The position numbers and the translations under genes are program-made. This document shows positions 7,946-15,822 of a stretch of 33,750 nt of DNA, in pieces. Origin of the DNA: Mycoplasma sp. CAG:877 (GTDB lineage: Bacteria > Bacillota_I > Bacilli_A > RF39 > UBA660); assembly GCA_000433455.1 (NCBI GenBank), contig HF992479.1:22693-56442 (forward strand), read 5' to 3'. Position 1 is the stretch's first letter; each line of letters begins with the position of its first letter. Below the pieces are notes generated by a model. It was not told the origin of the DNA, made no database searches, and was given only the letters and a program-made list of their open reading frames with translations.

Positions 7946-8755
7946 TTATTGATCTATTGTAACTGTTACTTTATTGATAAATTGTTCTAATTCTTCACTT
8001 GATAATTTAATATTTCCTGGTTTATCAGCCAAACTTTCATTAGTTGGTACTGGTATTAATGTTGTATCATAGTTTCTTAAGAACTCTGCTTTTTTCAATA
8101 GGATATAGTATTTTTCTGGTACAGCGAACACTATCATTGCTGGTGTTCTTTGCTCATCTAAGTTAGCAAATACTGGTTGACCAGAAGCATCTTTTACTGC
8201 TAGTACTTTAACGTTTTCTAATAATTTACCAAACATTATTTTATCGGCATTTTCTTTACTAGCATTTGGATTTGTTGTATCAATTTTATTTACTATTTTT
8301 AGATAAATATCAATGTAGTTTTCTGGATATATAGAGTTACCATAAGTTGATTCTGTAGTAACTGCCATGTTGTATAAAACATATCCTTTTTGATATTTCA
8401 TAATGATACTATTTGGTAATTGTCCTTCTTCAACTACTGCTGTTGAATAGAAAAGACTTCCTTCTGGAATAATACTATCTGGTCTTGCATACTTATCAAT
8501 TATTTGTGATTGATTTGTAAGTACATTACCTTTTAGCATTGATGGTGGTACTTGGATAGTTCCAACTTTATCTTCTGTTATTTGTGTTCCACCTTTTATT
8601 GTTTCTTTAGCATAAGGTACAGTTATTGGATTTATAGCATTTTTAACACGAATGTTATAGCCTACGTATAATACCAAAACTGCTGCTACTACACCAATTA
8701 CAGTAACGGTGTTTTTGTTTTGTAGGAATTTTAATAATCCATTCTTATTCCCCAT
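7946..8755 (-). CDS. cpaB: CpaB/RcpC-like SAF-domain protein
   Basis: A 269-aa protein with one N-terminal membrane helix (residues 17-34), then a SAF-type domain (about 42-110; VPYAKETIKGGTQITEDKV and later IIPEGSLFYSTAVV) and a C-terminal beta-rich extracellular domain. In Tad systems CpaB/RcpC stabilises the assembly outside the membrane; in diderms it works with the secretin. No secretin is seen here, consistent with a single-membrane cell. The context between a pseudopilin-like gene and cpaF supports the call. Confidence 0.75.
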   Translation of the reverse strand: MGNKNGLLKFLQNKNTVTVIGVVAAVLVLYVGYNIRVKNAINPITVPYAKETIKGGTQITEDKVGTIQVPPSMLKGNVLTNQSQIIDKYARPDSIIPEGSLFYSTAVVEEGQLPNSIIMKYQKGYVLYNMAVTTESTYGNSIYPENYIDIYLKIVNKIDTTNPNASKENADKIMFGKLLENVKVLAVKDASGQPVFANLDEQRTPAMIVFAVPEKYYILLKKAEFLRNYDTTLIPVPTNESLADKPGNIKLSSEELEQFINKVTVTIDQ

Positions 8756-8776
8756 TTTACATTCTCTCCTTCTTTT

Positions 8777-9271
8777 TTAATATGTTGTTGTTGCCTTATC
8801 AGTAGGATCTACTTCTACTGGTTGACCTAATTCATTGTCTTTATCACCATAAGCTTGTGTTAGATAGACATCGTGTTTTTTAGTTGATTCAACTATGGCG
8901 TCAAAGTTTGTTGATAAGATTAAGTTTTGACTATCAAAACTTAGTACGGTTGCTGAATCAACTTTTACACTTACTTTTGGTGGGACTTCATTTATATCAT
9001 ATATACTTATACGATAGTTTCTTGTGTTATCTACACTATCTGCAAATCTTCTTAAGAAGCTTTCTACGAACTTTTCTTTGTCCATACGAATTGCTCCATT
9101 ATCACGATAATATTTTACATCTACGGCATCTTCAATTGAAGCTTCTACTGTTTCTTTTACTAAGTAATAATCTAATTCACTACCTGTTGAATAGTTAGAA
9201 ATTACATTTATTAGTAGTAAGCCCATAAGAGCTAATATAATTATTCCTACTGTTAACATTCCTTTATTCAT
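8777..9271 (-). CDS. Pseudopilin-like single-pass protein, unassigned
   Basis: A 164-aa protein: a short MNKGM start, one hydrophobic helix (5-25), then an exterior domain with SELDYYLVKETVEASIEDAV (a post-helix amphipathic segment as in TadE-like proteins), a basic/acidic helix with FVESFLRRFADSV, and a beta-rich C-terminus ending in a polar, Thr-rich tail. No Glu at +5. AATAGGAGG precedes the start and only 3 bases separate it from the stop of the 942-aa protein, so co-translation is likely. It could be a minor pilin or a scaffold protein; I cannot assign a named family. Confidence 0.55.
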   Translation of the reverse strand: MNKGMLTVGIIILALMGLLLINVISNYSTGSELDYYLVKETVEASIEDAVDVKYYRDNGAIRMDKEKFVESFLRRFADSVDNTRNYRISIYDINEVPPKVSVKVDSATVLSFDSQNLILSTNFDAIVESTKKHDVYLTQAYGDKDNELGQPVEVDPTDKATTTY

Positions 9272-9274
9272 ATA

Positions 9275-12103
9275 TTAACCTCCTATTATTGCAGAATAGT
9301 TTTCACATTTATCACTATTTGCTTGGTTATTACATCCTAGTAGACCAAGCTTTTTAATGTATCTTGAATCTAGACGATAACTAGATGAACCAGCATTTCT
9401 AAATAGGGCACTCTTATATACAGAAACACCATTTCTTATTTCAAAGACTCCACTAAAGTTTGTATATTTACCATTAGATTCATTTTTAGAATAGTTTCTA
9501 ATAGTATTTATAGCAGTTCTATCTAGATAGAATCTATAATCCAAGTCTTTTGATGAGTCTGATTCATCATTATATATAGTTCCTGCTTTTTGTTGGATGT
9601 CTGTTGTTAGTAAATCTGGGACAATTACATAATCTTTATTTTTAGTATTTGTTGCGTCTCCTGTCCAGTTAAAACCTGGTGCTCTACCAGTTTCGGCATA
9701 ACCATCATTTGTTTTTCCATCAACTGATGGGAATAAATCTTTTGTATTGACACTTCTAATACGATATGAAAGATTTTTCTTTTTTATCTTTGTTGGATCC
9801 TTTCCTGGTTCTTTACATTTAGGATCTGTACAGCTTGGGTCCGAACAATCACATTTACAGTTATCACAAGTATTATCTCTTAGAGCATAGAAACAACTTA
9901 TATCTATATTCCATGCATAGTGACCAAAGCTTCTGGTACTTGCTAGAATGTTATATTCTAGATTATTTAGAACTGTTGTTGATGGTATGTATGCTTCATC
10001 TTTTGTCATACCATAGTACCACCAATCTCTATTAACATCTGCCGAATTTAGATTTGTACAGAAGTAAGACTCTTTTTTATGCCATTCTTTTCCACTTACT
10101 GGAGTATATCTAATTTCACCAGTTTTATTATTAATCCATGTACCTGGGAAACTCCATTCTGTTTGATATCTATTTTGACTTTGAATTAGTCCGTAGCAAT
10201 AATTTCTATCTAAAACTACTTCTGATGGGTCGTTTAGATTTCCATTTCTAATTGTTGCTTCATCATAATTTATCCAGTTATCTTTAGTTGGATTATCTGT
10301 TGTTTTATTATTTACTTTAATTGTAAATTCAGCTGTTCTTGTAGAACAAGATGATTGTGCTACACAACTTTCTTTAAAGGCTTCATAAGCTTCAATATCT
10401 TCTTCATAATCGGTTTCTGCCTCATCTGCATTTAAGTATTCGTTTTCATCGTCACAACCTTCATAACGACAGTTATCAGTACATCTGAATTGTACTGCTG
10501 TTTTGAAACCATCACTATCAGCTGTATAAGTTAGTTTATAACCTCTTCGCCAGTCACCTACTCCACCACTATCGTTATCGTGTTCACATGTTCTAGCAAG
10601 GTTATCTCCATAGAAATACCATCTGGCATATTTACTCCAATATCCAGAACCTGCTGCCCATGATATTTCTCCATTAGATTTACGATAATAATAACCATTA
10701 ATCTCATCAGCTGATGTTGGACAAGCGGGATTATTTACTTTTACAACTTTAGGTTCTAAGAATGGTGATGATAGTTTATTACTCTTGGTATTTTTATAAA
10801 CTTTGTTGTAACATTTATTAATACATTTTTGACTATATTTACCGCCATCACAATCTGAGATACATTTATCAAAATCTTCAGTTGGACCAGCTTGGTTACC
10901 TACATAACCTTCGTGCTGTGAACAGATTGGTACTGGGTCACATTCTAGATATCCTGATCTTGTTGGTAGTTTTCCATTAAATATAGCGTTACAAGTAACT
11001 TTACTTTCTACTTTAACTTTGTATTCAAAACATAGTCCACCTCTTGTTGCGACTGGAGGTCCATATGATACGGTTATTTCTTCGGCACACTCTTTGTCAC
11101 AAGTTATAGTTTGTTTGCTGTTTGGAAGATACTCTTCACTACTGCTAGAATTGTGGGCATAAAATTTATGATTATTAACATAGCGATTATCCTTCGTTCC
11201 TAGCTTTAGAGGGTCACAAGTTAGTTTTTCAATATCACTAGATGAAAAACGTGGATATTCACTCCAAGATGATAAGTCATAGTTTTTCTCTATACCAGTA
11301 GGAACTGTTATATCACGATATTCGCCAGATGGTAAATGATTGGCTCTATAACTTCTAATAGCATTCTTAATCATTCTAGCGACTGTTTCATCACTATAAT
11401 TTGTTTCAACTGTTTGCATGTAACAATAATTTATATAACCTCTATATTCAACTTCTGAGTTAGTTACTGCTGGATTGTACTTTAGAAAGTCACTTTGTTT
11501 TAGACTGCCATTTGTTAGAGTAGATAGTTTATCGTTCCAAGTACCTTCACGAAGATTTTTACATAAAGCATCATAATTTTTATTTCTAACGGGAGCTTTA
11601 ACTACTGTTCCTGCAATATCATGAGTATGAACTGAAATAAAACTCTTGGCATCAACTTGGTATAAATTTATTACTTTATCACTGTTTTTAATAGCATTTT
11701 TAGTACTTTGACCATTTGGATAACATAAGTCATCATTTTGATCAATAAAGACAAATACAATACTAATTGTTTGTGTTATAGAAGTGTCATAATATACATT
11801 AACAGCTTTATTAATATCACCATTAGCAGTATTAGCATTTAGGACATATTCTTCATTTCCTAGATTATTTCCTAAGCTATCCATTCTATAAACTTTTACT
11901 AGGAATTGACCCTTTTCAATACTTGCTGCTATATATCCTTCTTTATATTTTATTGTAGTTGCTGGTCTATAAGTATTTGTGGCAGCATCAAGAGTACAAC
12001 TTTTACCTTTTTCTACTTTAGCAGCATTTACATTAGCACAAGTTATACATATTAAAAATAATATAAGTAATATTTTTAATGTTTTTTTATAAGTCGTTGA
12101 CAT
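9275..12103 (-). CDS. Large Cys-rich secreted protein, putative pilus tip or adhesin
   Basis: A 942-aa protein with a strong signal peptide (hydrophobic residues 10-27, ending NVNAAKV). The ATG at 12103 is chosen over one at 12130 because AAAGGAG sits 9 bases before it. The rest is soluble, with many cysteines, often paired (CDKECAEEI, CISDCDGGKYSQKC, CEHDND), and a dense cluster CDNCKCDCSDPSCTDPKC near residues 745-763. Aromatic and Asn residues are abundant. There is no LPxTG-like motif and no C-terminal membrane anchor; it ends in a polar segment with NYSAIIGG. It overlaps the sortase gene by 17 bases. No family is recognised. By size, export and position it may be the exterior tip, adhesin or cargo of the Tad-like machine. 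Confidence 0.7.
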   Translation of the reverse strand: MSTTYKKTLKILLILFLICITCANVNAAKVEKGKSCTLDAATNTYRPATTIKYKEGYIAASIEKGQFLVKVYRMDSLGNNLGNEEYVLNANTANGDINKAVNVYYDTSITQTISIVFVFIDQNDDLCYPNGQSTKNAIKNSDKVINLYQVDAKSFISVHTHDIAGTVVKAPVRNKNYDALCKNLREGTWNDKLSTLTNGSLKQSDFLKYNPAVTNSEVEYRGYINYCYMQTVETNYSDETVARMIKNAIRSYRANHLPSGEYRDITVPTGIEKNYDLSSWSEYPRFSSSDIEKLTCDPLKLGTKDNRYVNNHKFYAHNSSSSEEYLPNSKQTITCDKECAEEITVSYGPPVATRGGLCFEYKVKVESKVTCNAIFNGKLPTRSGYLECDPVPICSQHEGYVGNQAGPTEDFDKCISDCDGGKYSQKCINKCYNKVYKNTKSNKLSSPFLEPKVVKVNNPACPTSADEINGYYYRKSNGEISWAAGSGYWSKYARWYFYGDNLARTCEHDNDSGGVGDWRRGYKLTYTADSDGFKTAVQFRCTDNCRYEGCDDENEYLNADEAETDYEEDIEAYEAFKESCVAQSSCSTRTAEFTIKVNNKTTDNPTKDNWINYDEATIRNGNLNDPSEVVLDRNYCYGLIQSQNRYQTEWSFPGTWINNKTGEIRYTPVSGKEWHKKESYFCTNLNSADVNRDWWYYGMTKDEAYIPSTTVLNNLEYNILASTRSFGHYAWNIDISCFYALRDNTCDNCKCDCSDPSCTDPKCKEPGKDPTKIKKKNLSYRIRSVNTKDLFPSVDGKTNDGYAETGRAPGFNWTGDATNTKNKDYVIVPDLLTTDIQQKAGTIYNDESDSSKDLDYRFYLDRTAINTIRNYSKNESNGKYTNFSGVFEIRNGVSVYKSALFRNAGSSSYRLDSRYIKKLGLLGCNNQANSDKCENYSAIIGG

Positions 12104-12899
12104 TTTCCATTTCTCCTTTCTTTGCTTCATTCATTTTATCTTTTATTACTTTATAATTTTTATTTTCTTTTAAAGAGTAATTAGTAATTTTTTCATTATC
12201 TCTAACCATTCTAGCATCTACTTTGTATGTGTATTTTGATGTTGCTCCAAAGAATCTAGTACAAGTTGCTAAAGTTATTATTTTATCGTTTTCATCTACA
12301 TCAATGTCATAATCATAAAAGCTATCTGATAATGATTGATTTATGTATTTTTTTAAATCTTCTTTACTATACTCTACACTTTCATGGTATAAGTTGTAGT
12401 CTTCTACTATGGATACAGAGAATATTTTATATAAATAGTCTTTTCCATCTACGGTGTACTGAATGTATTTATTTTCTTTAGCAAAGTCTGTATACATAAA
12501 TGATGGTAATTGTTCAAATCGATGATGATTTTTATCGGCTATGATGGGATTTGATGAAATATTTAAAATATTATGACCAAATATATATACTCTATTAACT
12601 AGTTTAGTAGCATTTGTTATTGACCAGGTAAAGTCTTCTGTCATTTCAGAAAATACATCTGTTGTTTGAGAATAGACTATTGGATAATCTATATTAGTAC
12701 CTTGTACTCTTATCCAACCTATAGCTGGCATATTTTTATTATTTTCTGAATATTTTTCCATATTTTTTACTCTTGGAGATATTTTATAGTAAGTAGTCTT
12801 TGAAATAATAAAATTAATTAAACTAGCTGTAAGTACTATAACCATTAATATTAAGATACTTGTTGTAAAGATAAGAAGTGTCTTTTTCTTTTCTTGCAT
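12087..12899 (-). CDS. Class B-like sortase
   Basis: A 270-aa protein with an N-terminal membrane helix (7-31) and a sortase catalytic domain. IGWIRVQGTNIDYPIV (about 60-75) is the usual strand before the active site; the catalytic His is in FGHN (H109), the Cys in TLATC (C213), and R230 in VDARMV is the probable Arg. The long insert with a helix between His and Cys suits class B. The enzyme would cleave a sorting motif and join the substrate to peptidoglycan or another subunit at the cell surface. It heads the cluster, behind a clear promoter, and overlaps the next gene, but no protein in the window shows an obvious sorting signal. Confidence 0.85.
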   Translation of the reverse strand: MQEKKKTLLIFTTSILILMVIVLTASLINFIISKTTYYKISPRVKNMEKYSENNKNMPAIGWIRVQGTNIDYPIVYSQTTDVFSEMTEDFTWSITNATKLVNRVYIFGHNILNISSNPIIADKNHHRFEQLPSFMYTDFAKENKYIQYTVDGKDYLYKIFSVSIVEDYNLYHESVEYSKEDLKKYINQSLSDSFYDYDIDVDENDKIITLATCTRFFGATSKYTYKVDARMVRDNEKITNYSLKENKNYKVIKDKMNEAKKGEMENVNDL

Positions 12900-12962
12900 A
12901 TTGTCCTCACTACTTTTTATTTGATATTTTCGACCCTCTCTGTCGGATTATTATCTATATTG

Positions 12963-12990
12963 ATTTTATCATATCTTCGTCAAATGTCAA
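12963..12990 (-). promoter_or_regulatory. Promoter of the sortase/Tad-like operon
   Basis: Minus-strand TTGACA (12985-12990), 16-base spacer, TAAAAT (12963-12968). It lies between the greA terminator and the sortase start at 12899, giving a leader of about 55 bases. It is the likely main promoter for the genes from 12899 down to tadC. Confidence 0.75.
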
Positions 12991-12997
12991 TGAAGCT

Positions 12998-13029
12998 AAA
13001 AAAAATGATAGTCATTTTCTTGACTATCA
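12998..13029 (-). terminator. Rho-independent terminator of greA
   Basis: A 9-bp stem (TGATAGTCA / TGACTATCA, 13006-13014 with 13021-13029), 6-base loop, then eight T on the minus strand. It begins directly after the greA stop codon. Confidence 0.9.
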
Positions 13030-13503
13030 CTATTTAATTTCTACTATTTCTATTTCGTAAGAACCATTTGGACTTTCTACAGTTACAACGTCTCCTACTT
13101 TATGTTCTAATAGAGCTTTAGCAATTGGACTTTCATTTGAAATTTTACTTTCAAATGGATCTGCTTCTTGACTTCCTACTATTTTGTATTCGTCTTCTTC
13201 ATCATCATCGTCTACATATTTAATAACAACTGTACTACCAATTCCTACTTTGTCTTTTGAAGTTTCAGAAATTATTGAAACGTTTTCTAACATTTTTTCT
13301 AGTTGTTTAATTCTTGCTTCTATTTGAGCTTGTTCATTACGAGCTGCATCATACTCAGCATTTTCTGATAAGTCTCCTAATGATCTAGCTTCTTTTATAG
13401 CTTGGATGTTTTCTGGTCTTCTTACATTAATTAAATTATCTAATTCAGCTTTTAATTCATCTAAGCCTTCTTGGGTTAAATATACTGTGTTTTTATTTCC
13501 CAT
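13030..13503 (-). CDS. greA: Transcription elongation factor GreA
   Basis: A 157-aa protein with the GreA layout: N-terminal coiled coil (about 8-75; RSLGDLSENAEYDAARNEQ carries the acidic tip that enters the RNA polymerase secondary channel) and a C-terminal FKBP-like domain with NESPIAKALLEHKVGDVV. It rescues backtracked polymerase by stimulating transcript cleavage. The ATG at 13503 is chosen over the GTG at 13512 because the latter is part of the Shine-Dalgarno sequence GAGGTGAT. It has its own promoter and terminator. In Bacillus greA lies at the end of the same yrr neighbourhood found upstream here. Confidence 0.96.
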   Translation of the reverse strand: MGNKNTVYLTQEGLDELKAELDNLINVRRPENIQAIKEARSLGDLSENAEYDAARNEQAQIEARIKQLEKMLENVSIISETSKDKVGIGSTVVIKYVDDDDEEDEYKIVGSQEADPFESKISNESPIAKALLEHKVGDVVTVESPNGSYEIEIVEIK

Positions 13504-13537
13504 TTTTATCACCTCATTGAATGTTTATTACAAAATA

Positions 13538-13564
13538 CAAGTTAAATCTCTTAGACTTAACTTG
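13538..13564 (-). promoter_or_regulatory. Hairpin at the 5' end of the greA transcript
   Basis: Perfect 8-bp arms (CAAGTTAA / TTAACTTG) around an 11-base loop. With transcription starting near 13562 the hairpin would form at the very 5' end of the mRNA, ahead of the ribosome site. It has no good T-run, so it is more likely a stability or leader element than a terminator. Confidence 0.45.
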
Positions 13565-13568
13565 CGTT

Positions 13569-13597
13569 AGTATAACATATTTTTTTTGCTTTAGCAA
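13569..13597 (-). promoter_or_regulatory. greA promoter
   Basis: Minus-strand TTGCTA (13592-13597), 17-base spacer, TATACT (13569-13574), placed between the upstream membrane protein gene and the greA leader hairpin. Confidence 0.65.
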
Positions 13598-13607
13598 TAA
13601 CTATTTT

Positions 13608-14228
13608 TTAATTTTGCCAACGCTTTATTGGAGCTTTTTGAAAGACTTTATCTCTTTCAATATTTTTTTCAATCTTTTCTAAATCTTTCTCTGTATATTC
13701 TTCTGAATTGATTGCTGCGAAAGGATTTGGAGTAGATTTTACTAAACTTACAATTCTACCTCTTAGACCAATTAAGGCATGAGGATATATCTCTAGGTTT
13801 GCTAGATCTTCAGACATTTCATTTCTTTTTTGAAATTTTTTTATTTCTTTTACTTTACGATTATTAATATTAGCTCTTATAGCAGTTCCTAACGCTATAA
13901 TTCCACCAGTTATAATAGTACCTATTTTTACTTCTTCTGGGGCACTTTCTAAAATATTAGTTCCAGCTACTGTTGCTACTGTGGCAGTTGCTGATATTAG
14001 AGAGGCAGCTATGTCAACTCCTAATAGACTTTTGAATGTTCCAATGTTTTTGATACCTTCTTCAACTTGTTTTTCCATAACATCATTAAATAATTCTTCA
14101 TTGGCTTCAGAATTTTCATAATCATCATACGCTGTTCCATCAGCAAATTTTACATGTAGAGTATCTCCATCAGTGACTCTAACAATATAATTAGGTTTAT
14201 CTTTTTTGTTTCTTGTTAAAACTTCCAT
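13608..14228 (-). CDS. Two-helix membrane protein of unknown function
   Basis: A 206-aa protein from the ATG at 14228. The N-terminal part (1-80) is charged and includes YIVRVTDGDTLHVKFADG. Two Ala/Gly/Ile-rich hydrophobic segments follow (about 93-110 and 124-140), then a basic cytoplasmic-type C-terminus (NNRKVKEIKKFQKR). An ATG at 14261 lies directly against the -10 box of the promoter, so it would be at or before the transcription start; the later ATG has a GGTGA site and a plausible leader. Single-gene unit. No family is recognised. Confidence 0.6.
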   Translation of the reverse strand: MEVLTRNKKDKPNYIVRVTDGDTLHVKFADGTAYDDYENSEANEELFNDVMEKQVEEGIKNIGTFKSLLGVDIAASLISATATVATVAGTNILESAPEEVKIGTIITGGIIALGTAIRANINNRKVKEIKKFQKRNEMSEDLANLEIYPHALIGLRGRIVSLVKSTPNPFAAINSEEYTEKDLEKIEKNIERDKVFQKAPIKRWQN

Positions 14229-14261
14229 TTTTTCACCAACATTTCCTAAAAAATTAGCCAT

Positions 14262-14290
14262 ACTATAACATTATTATGTTAATTTTTCAA
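14262..14290 (-). promoter_or_regulatory. Promoter of the two-helix membrane protein gene
   Basis: Minus-strand TTGAAA (14285-14290), 17-base spacer, TATAGT (14262-14267). The spacer contains inverted AACAT/ATGTT arms, which could be a binding site or chance. The predicted transcription start is near 14255. Confidence 0.65.
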
Positions 14291-14316
14291 GCTTTTATTT
14301 AGTTTTTATAAATGTT

Positions 14317-15441
14317 TTAGTATCTTTCTATTTCTTTATGAAATAAATCATCAGTCATACCAGCAATAAAATCTATTACTTGACGTTTTATTGGTGTTTC
14401 TTCTTTATACTTAGCTGATTGGGTATTTAAGAAAAGTTTATAAATAATACTTTCTTTATTACTATTAGTTATATCAGATAAATACCTGTTATATATTTTA
14501 TTCATACCTTGACGATAACATTCAATTTCTTCTTTAGTTAGACTTTTACTGTAGATATTTTCACTATTAAATTTTTTTAATTCTCCAATAGCAGTAAATA
14601 CTTCTTCACTCATTGTTATATATGGTTTATTATAACTATTGTCAATTATATCTTTAACTATTGTATTTATAATATCTTTATTATCATTACCTAAGACTTT
14701 AGTAATTTCTTCCGGAAGGTTATTTCTATTAAATAGTCCTAAGTTTATAGAATCTTCTATATCTCTACCTATGTAGCCTACTATATCACTTATACGAACT
14801 ACACAACCTTCTATAGTCATAGGATGATTTTTATTTGATGTTTTTAAATCTTTATAAGCAGACTTATATTGCTCTAGAAACTCTTCTTTAGTCTTTTTTA
14901 CTGGTTCATATTTATTACTTAGTATTTCACCATTATGGCACATTATACCGTCTAGTACTTGTACTGTTAAGTTTAGACCATTACCATTATTTTCTACATA
15001 CATATAGTGTCTTACGCTTTGAATGTTATGAGCAAAGTACTCGTTTAATTCTCTTAGAGATATTTCATTTAGAATTTTTTCACCAGTATGACCTAGTGGT
15101 GTATGACCAATATCATGTCCTAGAGCAATAGCTTCTATTAAGTCAGTATTTAAACCTAGTCCACGTCCTATTGTTCTGGCTACTTTACTTACTAGTTGAA
15201 CATGAGTCATTCTTTTAGAAATATGGTCATTATTTTTATAGGAATATACTTGTGTCTTATCAGCATATCTTGTGTAACTATAAGCATGAATAATACGATC
15301 TACATCTCTAAAAAAGGGAGTTCTTATATCATTATCATTTATTTCTGTAAAACGAATAGCTTCACTACTTTTTGTTGCGTATTTAGAATATGTTTGTTCT
15401 TGAGCTAAAAAGTTATTTTTGATTGCTTCTAGATTTTTCAT
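14317..15441 (-). CDS. dgt: dGTPase-like HD-domain phosphohydrolase
   Basis: A 374-aa protein of the HD superfamily: first metal His in RMTHVQLV (H80), the HD pair in ALGHDIGHTPLGH (H109-D110, further His 113 and 118), and a later Asp in VVRISDIVGYIGRDIED (about 217-230). The leading YADKTQVY...RMTH arrangement is that of dNTP triphosphohydrolases, which convert dNTPs to nucleoside and triphosphate. It is the last gene of the trhP1-trhP2 unit, 16 bases after the 120-aa gene. No terminator hairpin is visible after it. Substrate (dGTP or other dNTP) cannot be told from sequence. Confidence 0.82.
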   Translation of the reverse strand: MKNLEAIKNNFLAQEQTYSKYATKSSEAIRFTEINDNDIRTPFFRDVDRIIHAYSYTRYADKTQVYSYKNNDHISKRMTHVQLVSKVARTIGRGLGLNTDLIEAIALGHDIGHTPLGHTGEKILNEISLRELNEYFAHNIQSVRHYMYVENNGNGLNLTVQVLDGIMCHNGEILSNKYEPVKKTKEEFLEQYKSAYKDLKTSNKNHPMTIEGCVVRISDIVGYIGRDIEDSINLGLFNRNNLPEEITKVLGNDNKDIINTIVKDIIDNSYNKPYITMSEEVFTAIGELKKFNSENIYSKSLTKEEIECYRQGMNKIYNRYLSDITNSNKESIIYKLFLNTQSAKYKEETPIKRQVIDFIAGMTDDLFHKEIERY

Positions 15442-15457
15442 AAAACACCTTCTTTTA

Positions 15458-15820
15458 TTAGTCTCTTATTTTAGATTTTATTTTTCTTTCTGTTTCATAG
15501 ATGTTGCAGACAACTTCTCTTATTGGTCTTTCTCCAAAAGTAGTTACATATTCACGTACTTGGTCTGGAGTTACAAGGTTTGCTTTTTTCATATCTTCTC
15601 TTCTTACAAAAAGATAGTAACCTCTATTTTGCATATCATTTTCAATTACTTCTTTTTTAGCATATTCTGGAGATGTTCCTGTCCTATATTCATCAATATA
15701 TAATTCGGAAACAATTTCACGAGTTACTCCAAGCCAACCTCTTTCAATTATTACATCATCTATCTTAGATATTTCATTATTACGATATTCGTATAATGGT
15801 ACTTTATAAAATTTACTCAT
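15458..15820 (-). CDS. Small cytosolic protein of unknown function
   Basis: A 120-aa protein with no signal or membrane segment, rich in Glu, Tyr and Arg. It starts 2 bases after the trhP2 stop, with AGGAGAATAAT before the ATG, so it is co-translated with trhP2. Segments such as IIERGWLGVTREIVSELYID and EYVTTFGERPIREVV suggest an alpha/beta fold. No family is recognised. Its position between a tRNA hydroxylation gene and a dGTPase gene says little about its job. Confidence 0.75.
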   Translation of the reverse strand: MSKFYKVPLYEYRNNEISKIDDVIIERGWLGVTREIVSELYIDEYRTGTSPEYAKKEVIENDMQNRGYYLFVRREDMKKANLVTPDQVREYVTTFGERPIREVVCNIYETERKIKSKIRD

Positions 15821-15822
15821 TA

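Noticed and set aside
1..12899. Reading the cluster as an integrated conjugative element
   Set aside because: No relaxase, VirB4, VirD4, integrase or att repeats are seen, and it joins ordinary chromosomal genes without a visible border. It cannot be excluded, because the left part is outside the window.
12931..12945. Inverted CGAC...GTCG in the leader of the sortase operon
   Set aside because: Only 4 bp with a 7-base loop; too weak to call as a regulatory hairpin or operator.
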